From NCBI GenBank assembly GCA_030668025.1, contig DAOUUT010000146.1:1-9125 (forward strand): DNA of 9,125 bases, read 5' to 3'. Position 1 is the stretch's first letter. Every line of letters starts with the position of its first letter. Below, piece by piece: positions 1 through 5,630 of this stretch. The DNA comes from Promethearchaeota archaeon. Its GTDB lineage: Archaea; Asgardarchaeota; Lokiarchaeia; Sigynarchaeales; SOKP01. Below the pieces are notes generated by a model. That model did not search any database and was not told the origin of the DNA. It saw only the letters and a list, made by a program, of their open reading frames with translations. Made by a program: the position numbers and the translations under genes.

Positions 1-60
1 AGATCAGCAGATTTAATTGGAATTGCAATACAGATCTTGTATTTCATTATAATCCTATAA
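1..60 (+). CDS. Possible C-terminus of a membrane protein gene (partial)
   Basis: The first frame is open from the left edge to a TAA at 58-60 and reads RSADLIGIAIQILYFIIIL. The last dozen or more residues are strongly hydrophobic, like a terminal membrane segment. The stop lies 23 bp before the end of the convergent adk gene, a normal convergent spacing. Only 19 codons are visible, so an open frame by chance is quite possible, especially because AT-rich DNA encodes hydrophobic residues readily. No family can be named. Confidence 0.3.
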   Translation, partial: RSADLIGIAIQILYFIIIL

Positions 61-83
61 AAAAAATTATTATAAAAATAAAT
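58..83 (-). terminator. T-tract terminator of adk
   Basis: Read on the minus strand, the DNA just after the adk stop codon is almost pure T and A, with T5 and T7 runs. Archaeal RNA polymerase terminates at such T-rich tracts without needing a hairpin. The position directly after the stop fits, but any AT-rich gap would look similar. Confidence 0.35.
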
Positions 84-746
84 TTACACTTCTAGTATTT
101 TTTTAATATCCTTCTCGGTTAACTCTAAAGTATTTTCAGCGTTTATCTTTCTCATCAATTTTTTCTTTTTGTAGTATTTGATTATTGGTTTTGCGTTCTT
201 TTCGTAAGTATCTAACCGGTTTTTTAAGGTTTCTTCATTATCATCGCTCCTTTGTTCAAATTTAATTTCAGCGCCACATTTATCGCAAATACCTTCTGTT
301 TTTGGTGGAAGAGTGTATTTATTATAGATTTCACCGCATTTTTTACAAGAGTATCTTCCTAAAATTCTTTTTGTAATGATATCGCGACTTACATCTAATA
401 AAAGGAATAAATCTATTTCAGTTATCTCGGTTAAAGCTTCAGTTTGGGTTAGAGTTCTTGGAAAGCCATCTAATATGAATCCATGTTCTTTTACATCTTC
501 TTTACTTAGTCTATCCCCCACCATATCAATAGTTACTTCATCTGGAACTAATTCACCCTTATCCATATATTCTTTAGCCTTTAAACCAAGGGGCGTTTCA
601 TTTTTTAAATTTTCTCGGAAAATATCCCCAGTGCTAATATGTGGAATATCTGGTAAAATTTTCTTGATTTGAGAAGAGAACGTGCCTTTTCCACTTCCTG
701 GAGGTCCGAACAGAACTACTCGCACTTTTGAATTCAATTTAATCAT
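84..746 (-). CDS. adk: Adenylate kinase, long form with zinc-binding LID
   Basis: It catalyses ATP + AMP = 2 ADP in the cytoplasm. The 220-residue protein has the complete Adk architecture: P-loop GPPGSGKGT at residues 14-22, the AMP-site STGD at 38-41, DGFPRT at 93-98, and a LID domain from about 128 to 165 with a CxxC...CxxC zinc site (C134, C137, C154, C157), followed by the R-x-DD motif at 166-169. This is the bacterial/mitochondrial-like long form, not the shorter LID-less AdkA common in many archaea. The ATG start gives an N-terminus about eight residues longer than usual. A TTG at 735-737 (217 residues) sits 4 bp after a GAGATGAT sequence resembling a Shine-Dalgarno site that overlaps the ATG, so TTG is a credible alternative start. 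The gene is separate from the upstream minus-strand ATPase gene by 196 bp. Confidence 0.96.
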   Translation of the reverse strand: MIKLNSKVRVVLFGPPGSGKGTFSSQIKKILPDIPHISTGDIFRENLKNETPLGLKAKEYMDKGELVPDEVTIDMVGDRLSKEDVKEHGFILDGFPRTLTQTEALTEITEIDLFLLLDVSRDIITKRILGRYSCKKCGEIYNKYTLPPKTEGICDKCGAEIKFEQRSDDNEETLKNRLDTYEKNAKPIIKYYKKKKLMRKINAENTLELTEKDIKKILEV

Positions 747-822
747 CTCTTATTTTAAGGGAATATTATTTTTTTTTAATATTAAAGAGTATGAGTGTAT
801 TAAATAACTTTCTTAAATAATA

Positions 823-840
823 TTTACTAAAATTAGTAAA
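823..840. repeat. Perfect 18-bp inverted repeat upstream of adk
   Basis: TTTACTAAAATTAGTAAA is a perfect inverted repeat with 8-bp arms and a 2-bp centre. It is followed at once by a second short hairpin, ACCAAA-acgaa-TTTGGT (840-856). It lies about 80 bp upstream of adk and 100 bp downstream of the ATPase stop. It could be an operator for a dimeric regulator or part of the 3' region of the ATPase transcript. In AT-rich DNA a chance palindrome cannot be excluded. Confidence 0.4.
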
Positions 841-911
841 CCAAAACGAATTTGGTATTTGGTTGTAAATATTTGAAGTGAATATTATCGTTTACAATTA
901 TAATTTAGAAG

Positions 912-939
912 AAAAATAATCAAGTTGAAAAATAAAAAC
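912..939 (-). terminator. T-tract terminator of the P-loop ATPase gene
   Basis: On the minus strand the bases directly after the stop codon contain two T5 runs close together (CGTTTTTATTTTTC) and a third T5 run a few bases further on. This matches the T-rich intrinsic termination signals of archaea and separates this transcript from adk. Confidence 0.4.
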
Positions 940-942
940 GGT

Positions 943-1530
943 TTAAGTTGTTGTAAAAGAGTTCTCTACATTTTTTATAAGAGATTCAACTTTTCTCTTT
1001 TCTTTGATGCTTATTAGTTTCGAAAATTTACTATTAATAGATGAACCATAATAAGAATTTCCAAAAAAAGTATTTGATTTATTTATCGCGTTAATTAAAT
1101 ATTTATTGCTCCCTAAGTGAAAAAATAACGAAATATCGTTGATGATTAACACTGGAGTTGGGCTACTATTATAAATTTCTATAATTTCGTATATTTTTTT
1201 AAAATTATTACATATATTGCTATACATTTCATTTTTATTCTTAGCATTTAGGCGAGGGGGAATAATATCTCCTATAAATCTAATGTTATTGCATTTTACG
1301 CTATTTTCGAAATAATCTTGAACTCTTCCACCAATCTTTAAATCGTTAAAATAAGTTAACTTTGGAGCAAAATCTAATATGCTAATCTCTTTAGGGTCAA
1401 TTTTTTTACTTTCTAGGAGAAATTGAACAAAATTAGCAGTATATAAAGTTTTACCCGTATTCGTTTCCCCATAGATCAGGGTTTTTTGACCGATTAAATT
1501 GCCAAAATTTAAGGCTTTATTAAATTTCAT
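943..1530 (-). CDS. Uncharacterised P-loop ATPase, RecA/KaiC-like
   Basis: This is a 195-residue protein not assigned to a named family. A Walker A motif GETNTGKT lies at residues 21-28 after a short strand (KTLIY), and a Walker B-like strand PVLIIND lies at 126-132 with D132 as the likely magnesium ligand. Between them are a DFAP motif at 53-56, KIGG at 65-68 and IIPPRL at 89-94, which look like constrained loops. No ABC signature (LSGGQ) is present, so it is not an ABC/ECF ATPase. There is no membrane segment or signal peptide. The order of motifs fits a compact RecA-like ATPase. The gene starts 30 bp after thiW on the same strand and may share its transcript, although no Shine-Dalgarno site precedes its ATG. 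The function is unknown, and the thiW linkage is the only clue. Confidence 0.82.
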   Translation of the reverse strand: MKFNKALNFGNLIGQKTLIYGETNTGKTLYTANFVQFLLESKKIDPKEISILDFAPKLTYFNDLKIGGRVQDYFENSVKCNNIRFIGDIIPPRLNAKNKNEMYSNICNNFKKIYEIIEIYNSSPTPVLIINDISLFFHLGSNKYLINAINKSNTFFGNSYYGSSINSKFSKLISIKEKRKVESLIKNVENSFTTT

Positions 1531-1560
1531 AAATTTTTTGGAATAATAAATTTTTTTTAT

Positions 1561-2097
1561 TTAGTAAAACCTATCTCTTGAATACCCAGAACGCTTAAGA
1601 AATTTTAAAATGATAAATCCGATTATACACCCTATTAGAGAGCTCCAAAAAAATAACCACCAATAAAGAAATAAACCTCCAAGCGAGAAAGCTCCATATA
1701 TTGGTATAATAATCTCTCCAATTGTCCCCCCTATGAATACAGTACCAATTGGTTCTGTAAATGCGGCATATTCAACATACTTTGGTTTTTTTTTCCATAA
1801 AATGTGAGATACGATTCCAACGACAACCGCGCCAGATACACCTCCATGAAAAGCATGGATCGTTCCAATTCCAGCTGAAAACCGTATACTTGCAATACCT
1901 AAAGCTGTAATGCTAGAAAAAGTAACTCCTATTAGAACCCCCGTAATTACATTTATTAAATGAGCAAACGGATTTATCTTTGTACCGAACAACAATAAAT
2001 ACCCAAATGGATTAAGATAACTTAAAGTAATTCCAACAGCTATAAAAATAGCTGCCATAGCAATTTTTAATGTTAGAATTACATCTTTTTGGCTCAT
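1561..2097 (-). CDS. thiW: ThiW-family thiazole transporter S-component
   Basis: ThiW proteins are membrane substrate-binding (S) components of ECF transporters, predicted to take up the thiazole moiety of thiamine. The 178-residue protein has about five hydrophobic segments. It also has the family pattern: an N-terminal helix (AMAAIFIAVGITL), INPFAHLINVITGVLIG at 41-57, the SIRFSAGIGTIHAFHGG stretch at 70-86, EPIGTVFIGGTIGE near 115-128, and a C-terminal helix before a basic tail. The start chosen is the ATG at 2095-2097. The TTG three codons upstream lies inside an ATTGAT sequence that, 4 bp before the ATG, resembles the Shine-Dalgarno sites of other genes here. No EcfT or EcfA genes are in the window, so the energising module must be elsewhere. 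No TPP riboswitch-like sequence was seen upstream. Confidence 0.88.
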   Translation of the reverse strand: MSQKDVILTLKIAMAAIFIAVGITLSYLNPFGYLLLFGTKINPFAHLINVITGVLIGVTFSSITALGIASIRFSAGIGTIHAFHGGVSGAVVVGIVSHILWKKKPKYVEYAAFTEPIGTVFIGGTIGEIIIPIYGAFSLGGLFLYWWLFFWSSLIGCIIGFIILKFLKRSGYSRDRFY

Positions 2098-2131
2098 TTT
2101 AATCAATTTTTCTTTGTTTTATCTATTTTTT

Positions 2132-2146
2132 GCTTATAATTTAAGC
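2132..2146 (-). promoter_or_regulatory. Candidate thiW TATA box within an inverted repeat
   Basis: On the minus strand GCTTAAATTATAAGC is a near-palindrome (6 of 7 arm positions pair) that contains a TATA-like TTAAATTATA. It sits 35-49 bp upstream of the thiW ATG, implying a short leader. A repressor dimer binding here would block TBP. The overlap is visible; regulation is inference. Confidence 0.35.
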
Positions 2147-2202
2147 TTTTACTATTATCTGAAAATTAATTATCTTTAAAATTTAAACCTTATTTAATTA
2201 AG

Positions 2203-2208
2203 TATAAT
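2203..2208 (+). promoter_or_regulatory. Candidate promoter of the FAH operon
   Basis: TATAAT lies 81 bp upstream of the first FAH start codon and would give a leader of about 60 bases containing a T9 run. An alternative box, TTATTTAATTAAG, lies just upstream. Neither is a strong match to the archaeal consensus. Confidence 0.25.
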
Positions 2209-2270
2209 TGCCTTGTTCTAAAAAACAACGAACTAAGTGTTTTTTTTTGACGAAAGGCACAAATTACTGA

Positions 2271-2279
2271 AAGGAGTGA
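2271..2279 (+). promoter_or_regulatory. Strong Shine-Dalgarno site of the first FAH gene
   Basis: AAGGAGTGA is close to the AGGAGGTGA complement of the 16S rRNA 3' end and stands 9 bases before the ATG at 2289. It fixes the start of the gene and shows that this organism uses Shine-Dalgarno initiation. Confidence 0.7.
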
Positions 2280-2288
2280 CATATTATT

Positions 2289-2969
2289 ATGAAAATTGGA
2301 GAAAAGACGATTAGCCCTACAAAAATAATATGTATTGGTACGAATTATTTGGATCACATTGAAGAAACAAAATCAGAAATACCAAAAGAACCCGTTCTTT
2401 TTCCAAAAACGTTAAATTGTCTGATAGGGGATGGTGAACCAATAATTTATCCAAACTGGATATTTAGTAACCGTAAATATAAACGAATTGATTTTGAAGT
2501 AGAATTAGCGTTTATCATTAAAGATAGATGTAAATATGTGAATGCAAGTCAAGCTTACGATCATATTTTAGGTTATACTGTATTTAACGATATTACCGCT
2601 AGAAAGATACAAGTTAAAGATATAGCGTCAAGATTACCTTGGTTTCGCTCTAAATCATTAGATACTTTCGGCCCAATTGGTCCTAGAATTGTAAGTCTTT
2701 CTGAAATTAAAGATCCTCATGATCTCAAAATTGAGTTAAAAGTAAATGGAGAGACTAAACAATTATCGAATACTAAATATTTACTGTTTAAAGTTCCGGA
2801 GCTTCTAGAAAACATTTCAAAATTTTTTACTATGGAACCAGGAGATATTATTGCTACTGGAACACCCGCAGGCATAGGACCAATCAACCCTGGAGATTTA
2901 ATAGAAGCATCGATCGAAAAAATAGGTACTCTGACAAATAAAGTTGTATTAGAGAAGGAGTTGACTTAA
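2289..2969 (+). CDS. Fumarylacetoacetate hydrolase (FAH) family protein, copy 1
   Basis: It is a member of the FAH superfamily (acylpyruvate hydrolase, FAHD1-like, or 2-hydroxyhepta-2,4-diene-dioate isomerase/hydrolase). These are metal-dependent cytoplasmic enzymes that cleave or rearrange 2,4-dioxo acids. The 226-residue length is that of a single-domain member. Visible motifs are CIGTNYLDHIEE at 15-26, FEVELAF at 69-75 with metal ligands E70 and E72, the third ligand D101 in VFNDITAR, SKSLDTFGPIGP at 121-132, and GDIIATGTPAGIG at 185-197. All three expected metal ligands are present, so it is probably active. T18 replaces the arginine usual in the family's GRNY motif and retained in copy 2. 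The exact substrate cannot be read from sequence. It is the first gene of a two-gene operon with its own close paralogue. Confidence 0.93.
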   Translation: MKIGEKTISPTKIICIGTNYLDHIEETKSEIPKEPVLFPKTLNCLIGDGEPIIYPNWIFSNRKYKRIDFEVELAFIIKDRCKYVNASQAYDHILGYTVFNDITARKIQVKDIASRLPWFRSKSLDTFGPIGPRIVSLSEIKDPHDLKIELKVNGETKQLSNTKYLLFKVPELLENISKFFTMEPGDIIATGTPAGIGPINPGDLIEASIEKIGTLTNKVVLEKELT

Positions 2970-3647
2970 ATGGTAAAAATTGGCAATACGAATATAAATC
3001 CTACCAAAATTGTATGTCTAGGACGGAATTATTTAGATCATATAAAAGAAACAAACGCACCCATCCCTACGGAACCTGTTTTTTTTGTGAAGACTTTGAA
3101 TACACTAATAACCGACAATGAACCAATAATTTACCCGAAAATTCTATATGAAAGTGAGAAGTATAATAGAGTCGATCACGAAGTTGAACTCGCTTTTATT
3201 ATTTTTAAAACGTGTAAAAATGTTTCAGCGGAAGTAGCGTTCGATTATATCCAAGGATATTCAATTTTTCTTGATTTAACTGCGAGAATTATGCAAAAAA
3301 GCGATAGAAATATAAATTTACCATGGTATAGGAGCAAAAATTTCGATACATTTGGACCAATAGGACCAATAATTGTTCCAAGCAGCGAAATTAACGACCC
3401 ACATAACCTAACTATTCAATTAAAGCTTAACGGGCAAACCAAACAATTTTCTAATACGAAACATATGTTGTTTAAAAGTCCTCAAATTTTAGAATATTTA
3501 TCGAAGTTCTTAACTTTGCAAAGAGGAGATATAATCGCTACGGGTACTCCAAGCGGAATAGGTCCAATACAACCAGGAGATGTCCTGGAAGCTTCTATAG
3601 AGAAAATAGGTACCATTACGCATGAAGTTATTTTAGAACGGAAATAG
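2970..3647 (+). CDS. Fumarylacetoacetate hydrolase (FAH) family protein, copy 2
   Basis: This 225-residue paralogue of the preceding gene begins immediately after its TAA, with no intergenic base. An AAGGAG Shine-Dalgarno site lies at 2955-2960 inside the end of copy 1. It keeps the FAH core: CLGRNYLDHIKE at 16-27, HEVELAF at 70-76 with E71 and E73, D102 in IFLDLTAR, FDTFGPIGP at 125-133, and GDIIATGTPSGIG at 186-198. Well over half of aligned residues match copy 1 by eye, with no large gaps, so the pair arose by duplication of a single-domain gene. Differences cluster in residues 55-65 and 105-118, which flank the metal site. Metal ligands are intact, so both copies could be active, separately or as a heteromer. 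Substrate unknown. Confidence 0.93.
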   Translation: MVKIGNTNINPTKIVCLGRNYLDHIKETNAPIPTEPVFFVKTLNTLITDNEPIIYPKILYESEKYNRVDHEVELAFIIFKTCKNVSAEVAFDYIQGYSIFLDLTARIMQKSDRNINLPWYRSKNFDTFGPIGPIIVPSSEINDPHNLTIQLKLNGQTKQFSNTKHMLFKSPQILEYLSKFLTLQRGDIIATGTPSGIGPIQPGDVLEASIEKIGTITHEVILERK

Positions 3648-3650
3648 CAT

Positions 3651-3682
3651 ATTATTTTACTTCTATTTAATAATCTTTTTCT
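3651..3682 (+). terminator. Likely T-tract terminator of the FAH operon
   Basis: T-rich DNA (TTATTTTAC, then AATCTTTTTCT) follows the FAH stop codon and precedes the next gene. It overlaps a TTTAATAA box (3666-3673) that could be the promoter of the following small gene. Compact termination plus re-initiation is plausible here. Confidence 0.35.
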
Positions 3683-3706
3683 AATCAAAAAAATATTTAT
3701 TATTAT

Positions 3707-3910
3707 ATGACTGAAGATATATCTGAAGAAGTAAAGAAAGAGATATTTAGATTAGTGTGTATTCCAGGATTAGAAATTGAAAATATTCCTGAAATGGTCA
3801 ATAAGGATTATAATACTCAACTAGATTATGAAAAAGTTATGAAAATACTATCTAATGAATATCTGAAACATAATCTCGATTTTGGTCGTCGCTTATGCTG
3901 TAGGTTCTAA
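3707..3910 (+). CDS. Small hypothetical protein ending in GRRLCCRF
   Basis: I do not recognise this 67-residue protein. It is acidic in its first half (DISEEVKKEIF) and then appears to form three helices: about 7-20, 24-33 and 40-54. The middle (LEIENIPEMVNKDYNTQLDYEKVMKIL) has the spacing of a small helix-turn-helix or winged-helix domain. It ends in a basic, cysteine-containing tail LDFGRRLCCRF. The CC pair could bind metal with a partner or be a modification site, but there is no CaaX box. No Shine-Dalgarno site precedes the ATG. A TTTAATAA box at 3666-3673 would give a leader of about ten bases, which fits near-leaderless expression. Codon use resembles the neighbours. It converges with the longin-like gene 40 bp away. 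Confidence 0.65.
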   Translation: MTEDISEEVKKEIFRLVCIPGLEIENIPEMVNKDYNTQLDYEKVMKILSNEYLKHNLDFGRRLCCRF

Positions 3911-3950
3911 GTTAAACACAAAGAAGTCATAAAGGCTTTTGTACTTAAAT

Positions 3951-4796
3951 TTAGATTAACAAAAACAGTTCTAATAAATACATATCTAACCCCAAATCTC
4001 CCAATAATTCCATATTATTAAAAATATAGGTATAAACTCTTTCTTCACTAAAATAATTTAAACACAAATTTTTCCCTTTTACTTCCTTCAATGTTTTCAC
4101 TACTTCGGTAAGAATTGATTTTAAAAATTTTATCACTATGTCCTTTTCACATTTCAGCAAATTAATATCTATTATGTTGAACCAAGATTCTTTTGAATAG
4201 GTTATATTTTTCAATTCGGGTTGGTTTTTAAATTTCTCTTGTTCTCTAAATTGCTTAAATACTTTTTCTATTTTCTGTAAAACTATGTTCTTTGATTTGT
4301 TATACATTCGATTTTCTAAGATACTTCTCAAATTAATAAAAATTTGTTGAAATACTCCTAAAATATCAAAAAAGTCCGCTACTTGATTTATAGATTCTAC
4401 TTCCTCCCATTGACCGTAATAATTTTCAATTACTTTAAGAAAAGGTAAAAATACTCTCATATTTCCATCCCAACTATGACCTTTTTTTATCCAAACTGGC
4501 TTGAATTCTTTTATAAAAGACTCTTTTATGACATTAAGTCTACCCATCAAAATCTCCGTTTTAGTACTTTTTATACCAGCAGCGACGAAAAGCAATTTGA
4601 ATTTTGGTTCCAATATATATATCCACCTTAATCCGCCCATTTCTATAGAATCCAGTGATTGGTGAAATTCTTCCATAGAGAAATGATGAAAGGCTGTTAA
4701 AAATCCAGAAACGATATCCTCATCGGCATCTGTTTTCAAAAATGATTTATATAACAATTTAACGCCCGAATCACTATTTAATATCCAAAGGATCAT
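3951..4796 (-). CDS. Longin-like domain protein of the Asgard type
   Basis: The 281-residue protein has an N-terminal domain (about 1-100) with the order expected of a longin/roadblock-like fold: a first strand ILWILNSDSGVKLLYKSF, a helix around 25-38 (DEDIVSGFLTAFHHFS), strands IEMGGLRWIYIL and KLLFVAAG at 51-74, and a closing helix LMGRLNVIKESFIKEF at 83-98. I associate this pattern with proteins abundant in Lokiarchaeia; longin and roadblock domains are linked to small GTPases and vesicle trafficking in eukaryotes. The rest (100-281) is mostly helical and lysine-rich, without a named domain, and ends in a hydrophobic LLELFLLI. There is no signal peptide. It lies divergent to the ribosomal operon and is apparently monocistronic. 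Domain identity is from pattern memory, not a search, and its role is unknown. Confidence 0.8.
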   Translation of the reverse strand: MILWILNSDSGVKLLYKSFLKTDADEDIVSGFLTAFHHFSMEEFHQSLDSIEMGGLRWIYILEPKFKLLFVAAGIKSTKTEILMGRLNVIKESFIKEFKPVWIKKGHSWDGNMRVFLPFLKVIENYYGQWEEVESINQVADFFDILGVFQQIFINLRSILENRMYNKSKNIVLQKIEKVFKQFREQEKFKNQPELKNITYSKESWFNIIDINLLKCEKDIVIKFLKSILTEVVKTLKEVKGKNLCLNYFSEERVYTYIFNNMELLGDLGLDMYLLELFLLI

Positions 4797-5016
4797 TTTC
4801 CAACCTTACCCTTTAATACTCTTAAAACTTGAATAGATTTAAGTCGATAATCATTCTAGTTGATTTCTCAATTAATGATAATATTAATTAAATAAATAAA
4901 TACATGCTAACAAAAAATAATAATTTTCATAAAATTTTTTAATTTTGAATTATTTTGAAACTCACTAAGTTCGAGATTATTTTTTTTTTAAAGACTTAGG
5001 ACGCAATTTTCTGCGG

Positions 5017-5030
5017 TTTCGATATAAAAA
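5017..5030 (+). promoter_or_regulatory. Candidate promoter of the ribosomal L11 operon
   Basis: TTTCGATATAAAAA is the best TATA-like element before rpl11. Initiation about 25 bp downstream would give a leader of roughly 75-80 bases to the chosen rpl11 start. A weaker TTATAAT nearer the gene (about 5088) would give a much shorter leader. Leader length matters because archaeal L11/L1 operons may be autoregulated by L1. Confidence 0.4.
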
Positions 5031-5112
5031 AGATATTGAAAAAAAAATACGCTTTACACGAAATTGCCCGTTCTTAATTCTTTAGAGTTATAATCTTGAA
5101 ATGACAATACAT

Positions 5113-5120
5113 GAGTTGAT
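5113..5120 (+). promoter_or_regulatory. Shine-Dalgarno-like site deciding the rpl11 start
   Basis: GAGTTGAT differs by one base from GAGGTGAT. It abuts the first in-frame ATG (5121), leaving no spacer, but stands 9 bases before the second ATG (5130). This favours the second as the real start. Confidence 0.5.
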
Positions 5121-5129
5121 ATGAACTTA

Positions 5130-5627
5130 ATGAGTAAAAAGGGTAAAATTGTTGTAAAAGCTCTCGTAACCGGGGGATCTGCAAGCGGGGGACCGCCTAT
5201 AGGTCCTGCTGTAGGCCCAACGGGTATAAACATTAAAGATGTAGTAGACGCAGTTAACGAAAAAACCATGCTTTTTAAAGGTTTAACAGTACCCATTAGA
5301 ATCGAATGCGATCCTGAAACAAAACAGTTTGAGATATTCGTAGAGACGCCAAGTACAGCTTCACTACTTTTAAAAGAATTAGGCGCTGAAAAAGGGAGTT
5401 CGAATAGTTCTGAGGAAAAAATTGGAGATTTAACTCTTGAACAGGTAGTTAACGTTACTAACGCTAAAAAAGATATCTTTTTAGATAAAACCTTCAAAAC
5501 TGCTGTAAAGACCGTAATAGGGACCGTATTGTCAATTGGAGCCACAATAGAAGGTGAGGACCCTCGAATAATTCAGGAAAAGATTGAGAATGGAGATTAT
5601 GACGATATGCTAAAGGGGGAGATGTAA
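5130..5627 (+). CDS. rpl11: Large-subunit ribosomal protein uL11
   Basis: It is part of the GTPase-associated centre at the base of the ribosomal stalk, binding 23S rRNA and touching translation factors. From the chosen ATG it has 165 residues, normal for archaea. The hallmark proline-rich N-terminal segment GPPIGPAVGPTGIN spans 21-34, preceded by the KALVTGG strand. The C-terminal rRNA-binding domain includes TLEQVVNVTNAKK and KTVIGTVLSIGATIEGEDPR. An upstream ATG at 5121 adds MNL but lacks Shine-Dalgarno spacing. It is the first gene of the classic archaeal L11-L1-L10-L12 operon, and its stop is 3 bp before rpl1. The secE and nusG (spt5) genes that often precede it in archaea are absent here. 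Confidence 0.97.
   Translation: MSKKGKIVVKALVTGGSASGGPPIGPAVGPTGINIKDVVDAVNEKTMLFKGLTVPIRIECDPETKQFEIFVETPSTASLLLKELGAEKGSSNSSEEKIGDLTLEQVVNVTNAKKDIFLDKTFKTAVKTVIGTVLSIGATIEGEDPRIIQEKIENGDYDDMLKGEM
5618..5624 (+). promoter_or_regulatory. Shine-Dalgarno site of rpl1
   Basis: GGAGATG, at the end of a G5 run, overlaps the last codons of rpl11 and precedes the rpl1 ATG by 6 bases. This couples translation of the two genes. Confidence 0.6.
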
Positions 5628-5630
5628 AAA

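Larger units (their letters stand above)
4797..5120. other. 324-bp divergent intergenic region
   Basis: It is very AT-rich and separates the longin-like gene from the ribosomal operon, and must hold promoters for both. Contents seen: an imperfect inverted repeat ACTTGAATAGATTTAAGT (4827-4844); a minus-strand TTTTAA at 4822-4827, about 26 bp from the longin ATG and suiting a leaderless transcript; a TAAA microsatellite (about 4890-4903); a T-run near 4979-4989; a small GC-richer patch CGCA-attttc-TGCG near 5002; and the TATA-like box listed separately. No RNA gene or credible small ORF was found. Confidence 0.5.

Noticed and set aside
376..672. 98-codon plus-strand open frame across adk
   Set aside because: It lies wholly antisense within the adk coding region, gives a low-complexity serine-rich product with no recognisable motif, and has no upstream signals.
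2098..2288. TPP riboswitch or structured leader between thiW and the FAH operon
   Set aside because: No CUGAGA-type TPP core is present on either strand. A 6-bp TGCCTT/AAGGCA pairing (2209-2214 with 2254-2259) enclosing GTTC/GAAC was seen, but the first arm lies too close to the likely promoter to be in the leader.
4890..4903. TAAA tandem microsatellite as a possible repeat array or origin element
   Set aside because: Only about three units in very AT-rich DNA; no longer direct-repeat structure surrounds it.
5054..5545. Minus-strand 163-codon open frame across rpl11
   Set aside because: It is antisense to a certain ribosomal gene; its proline/serine-rich product mirrors the GPPIGP codons of uL11.
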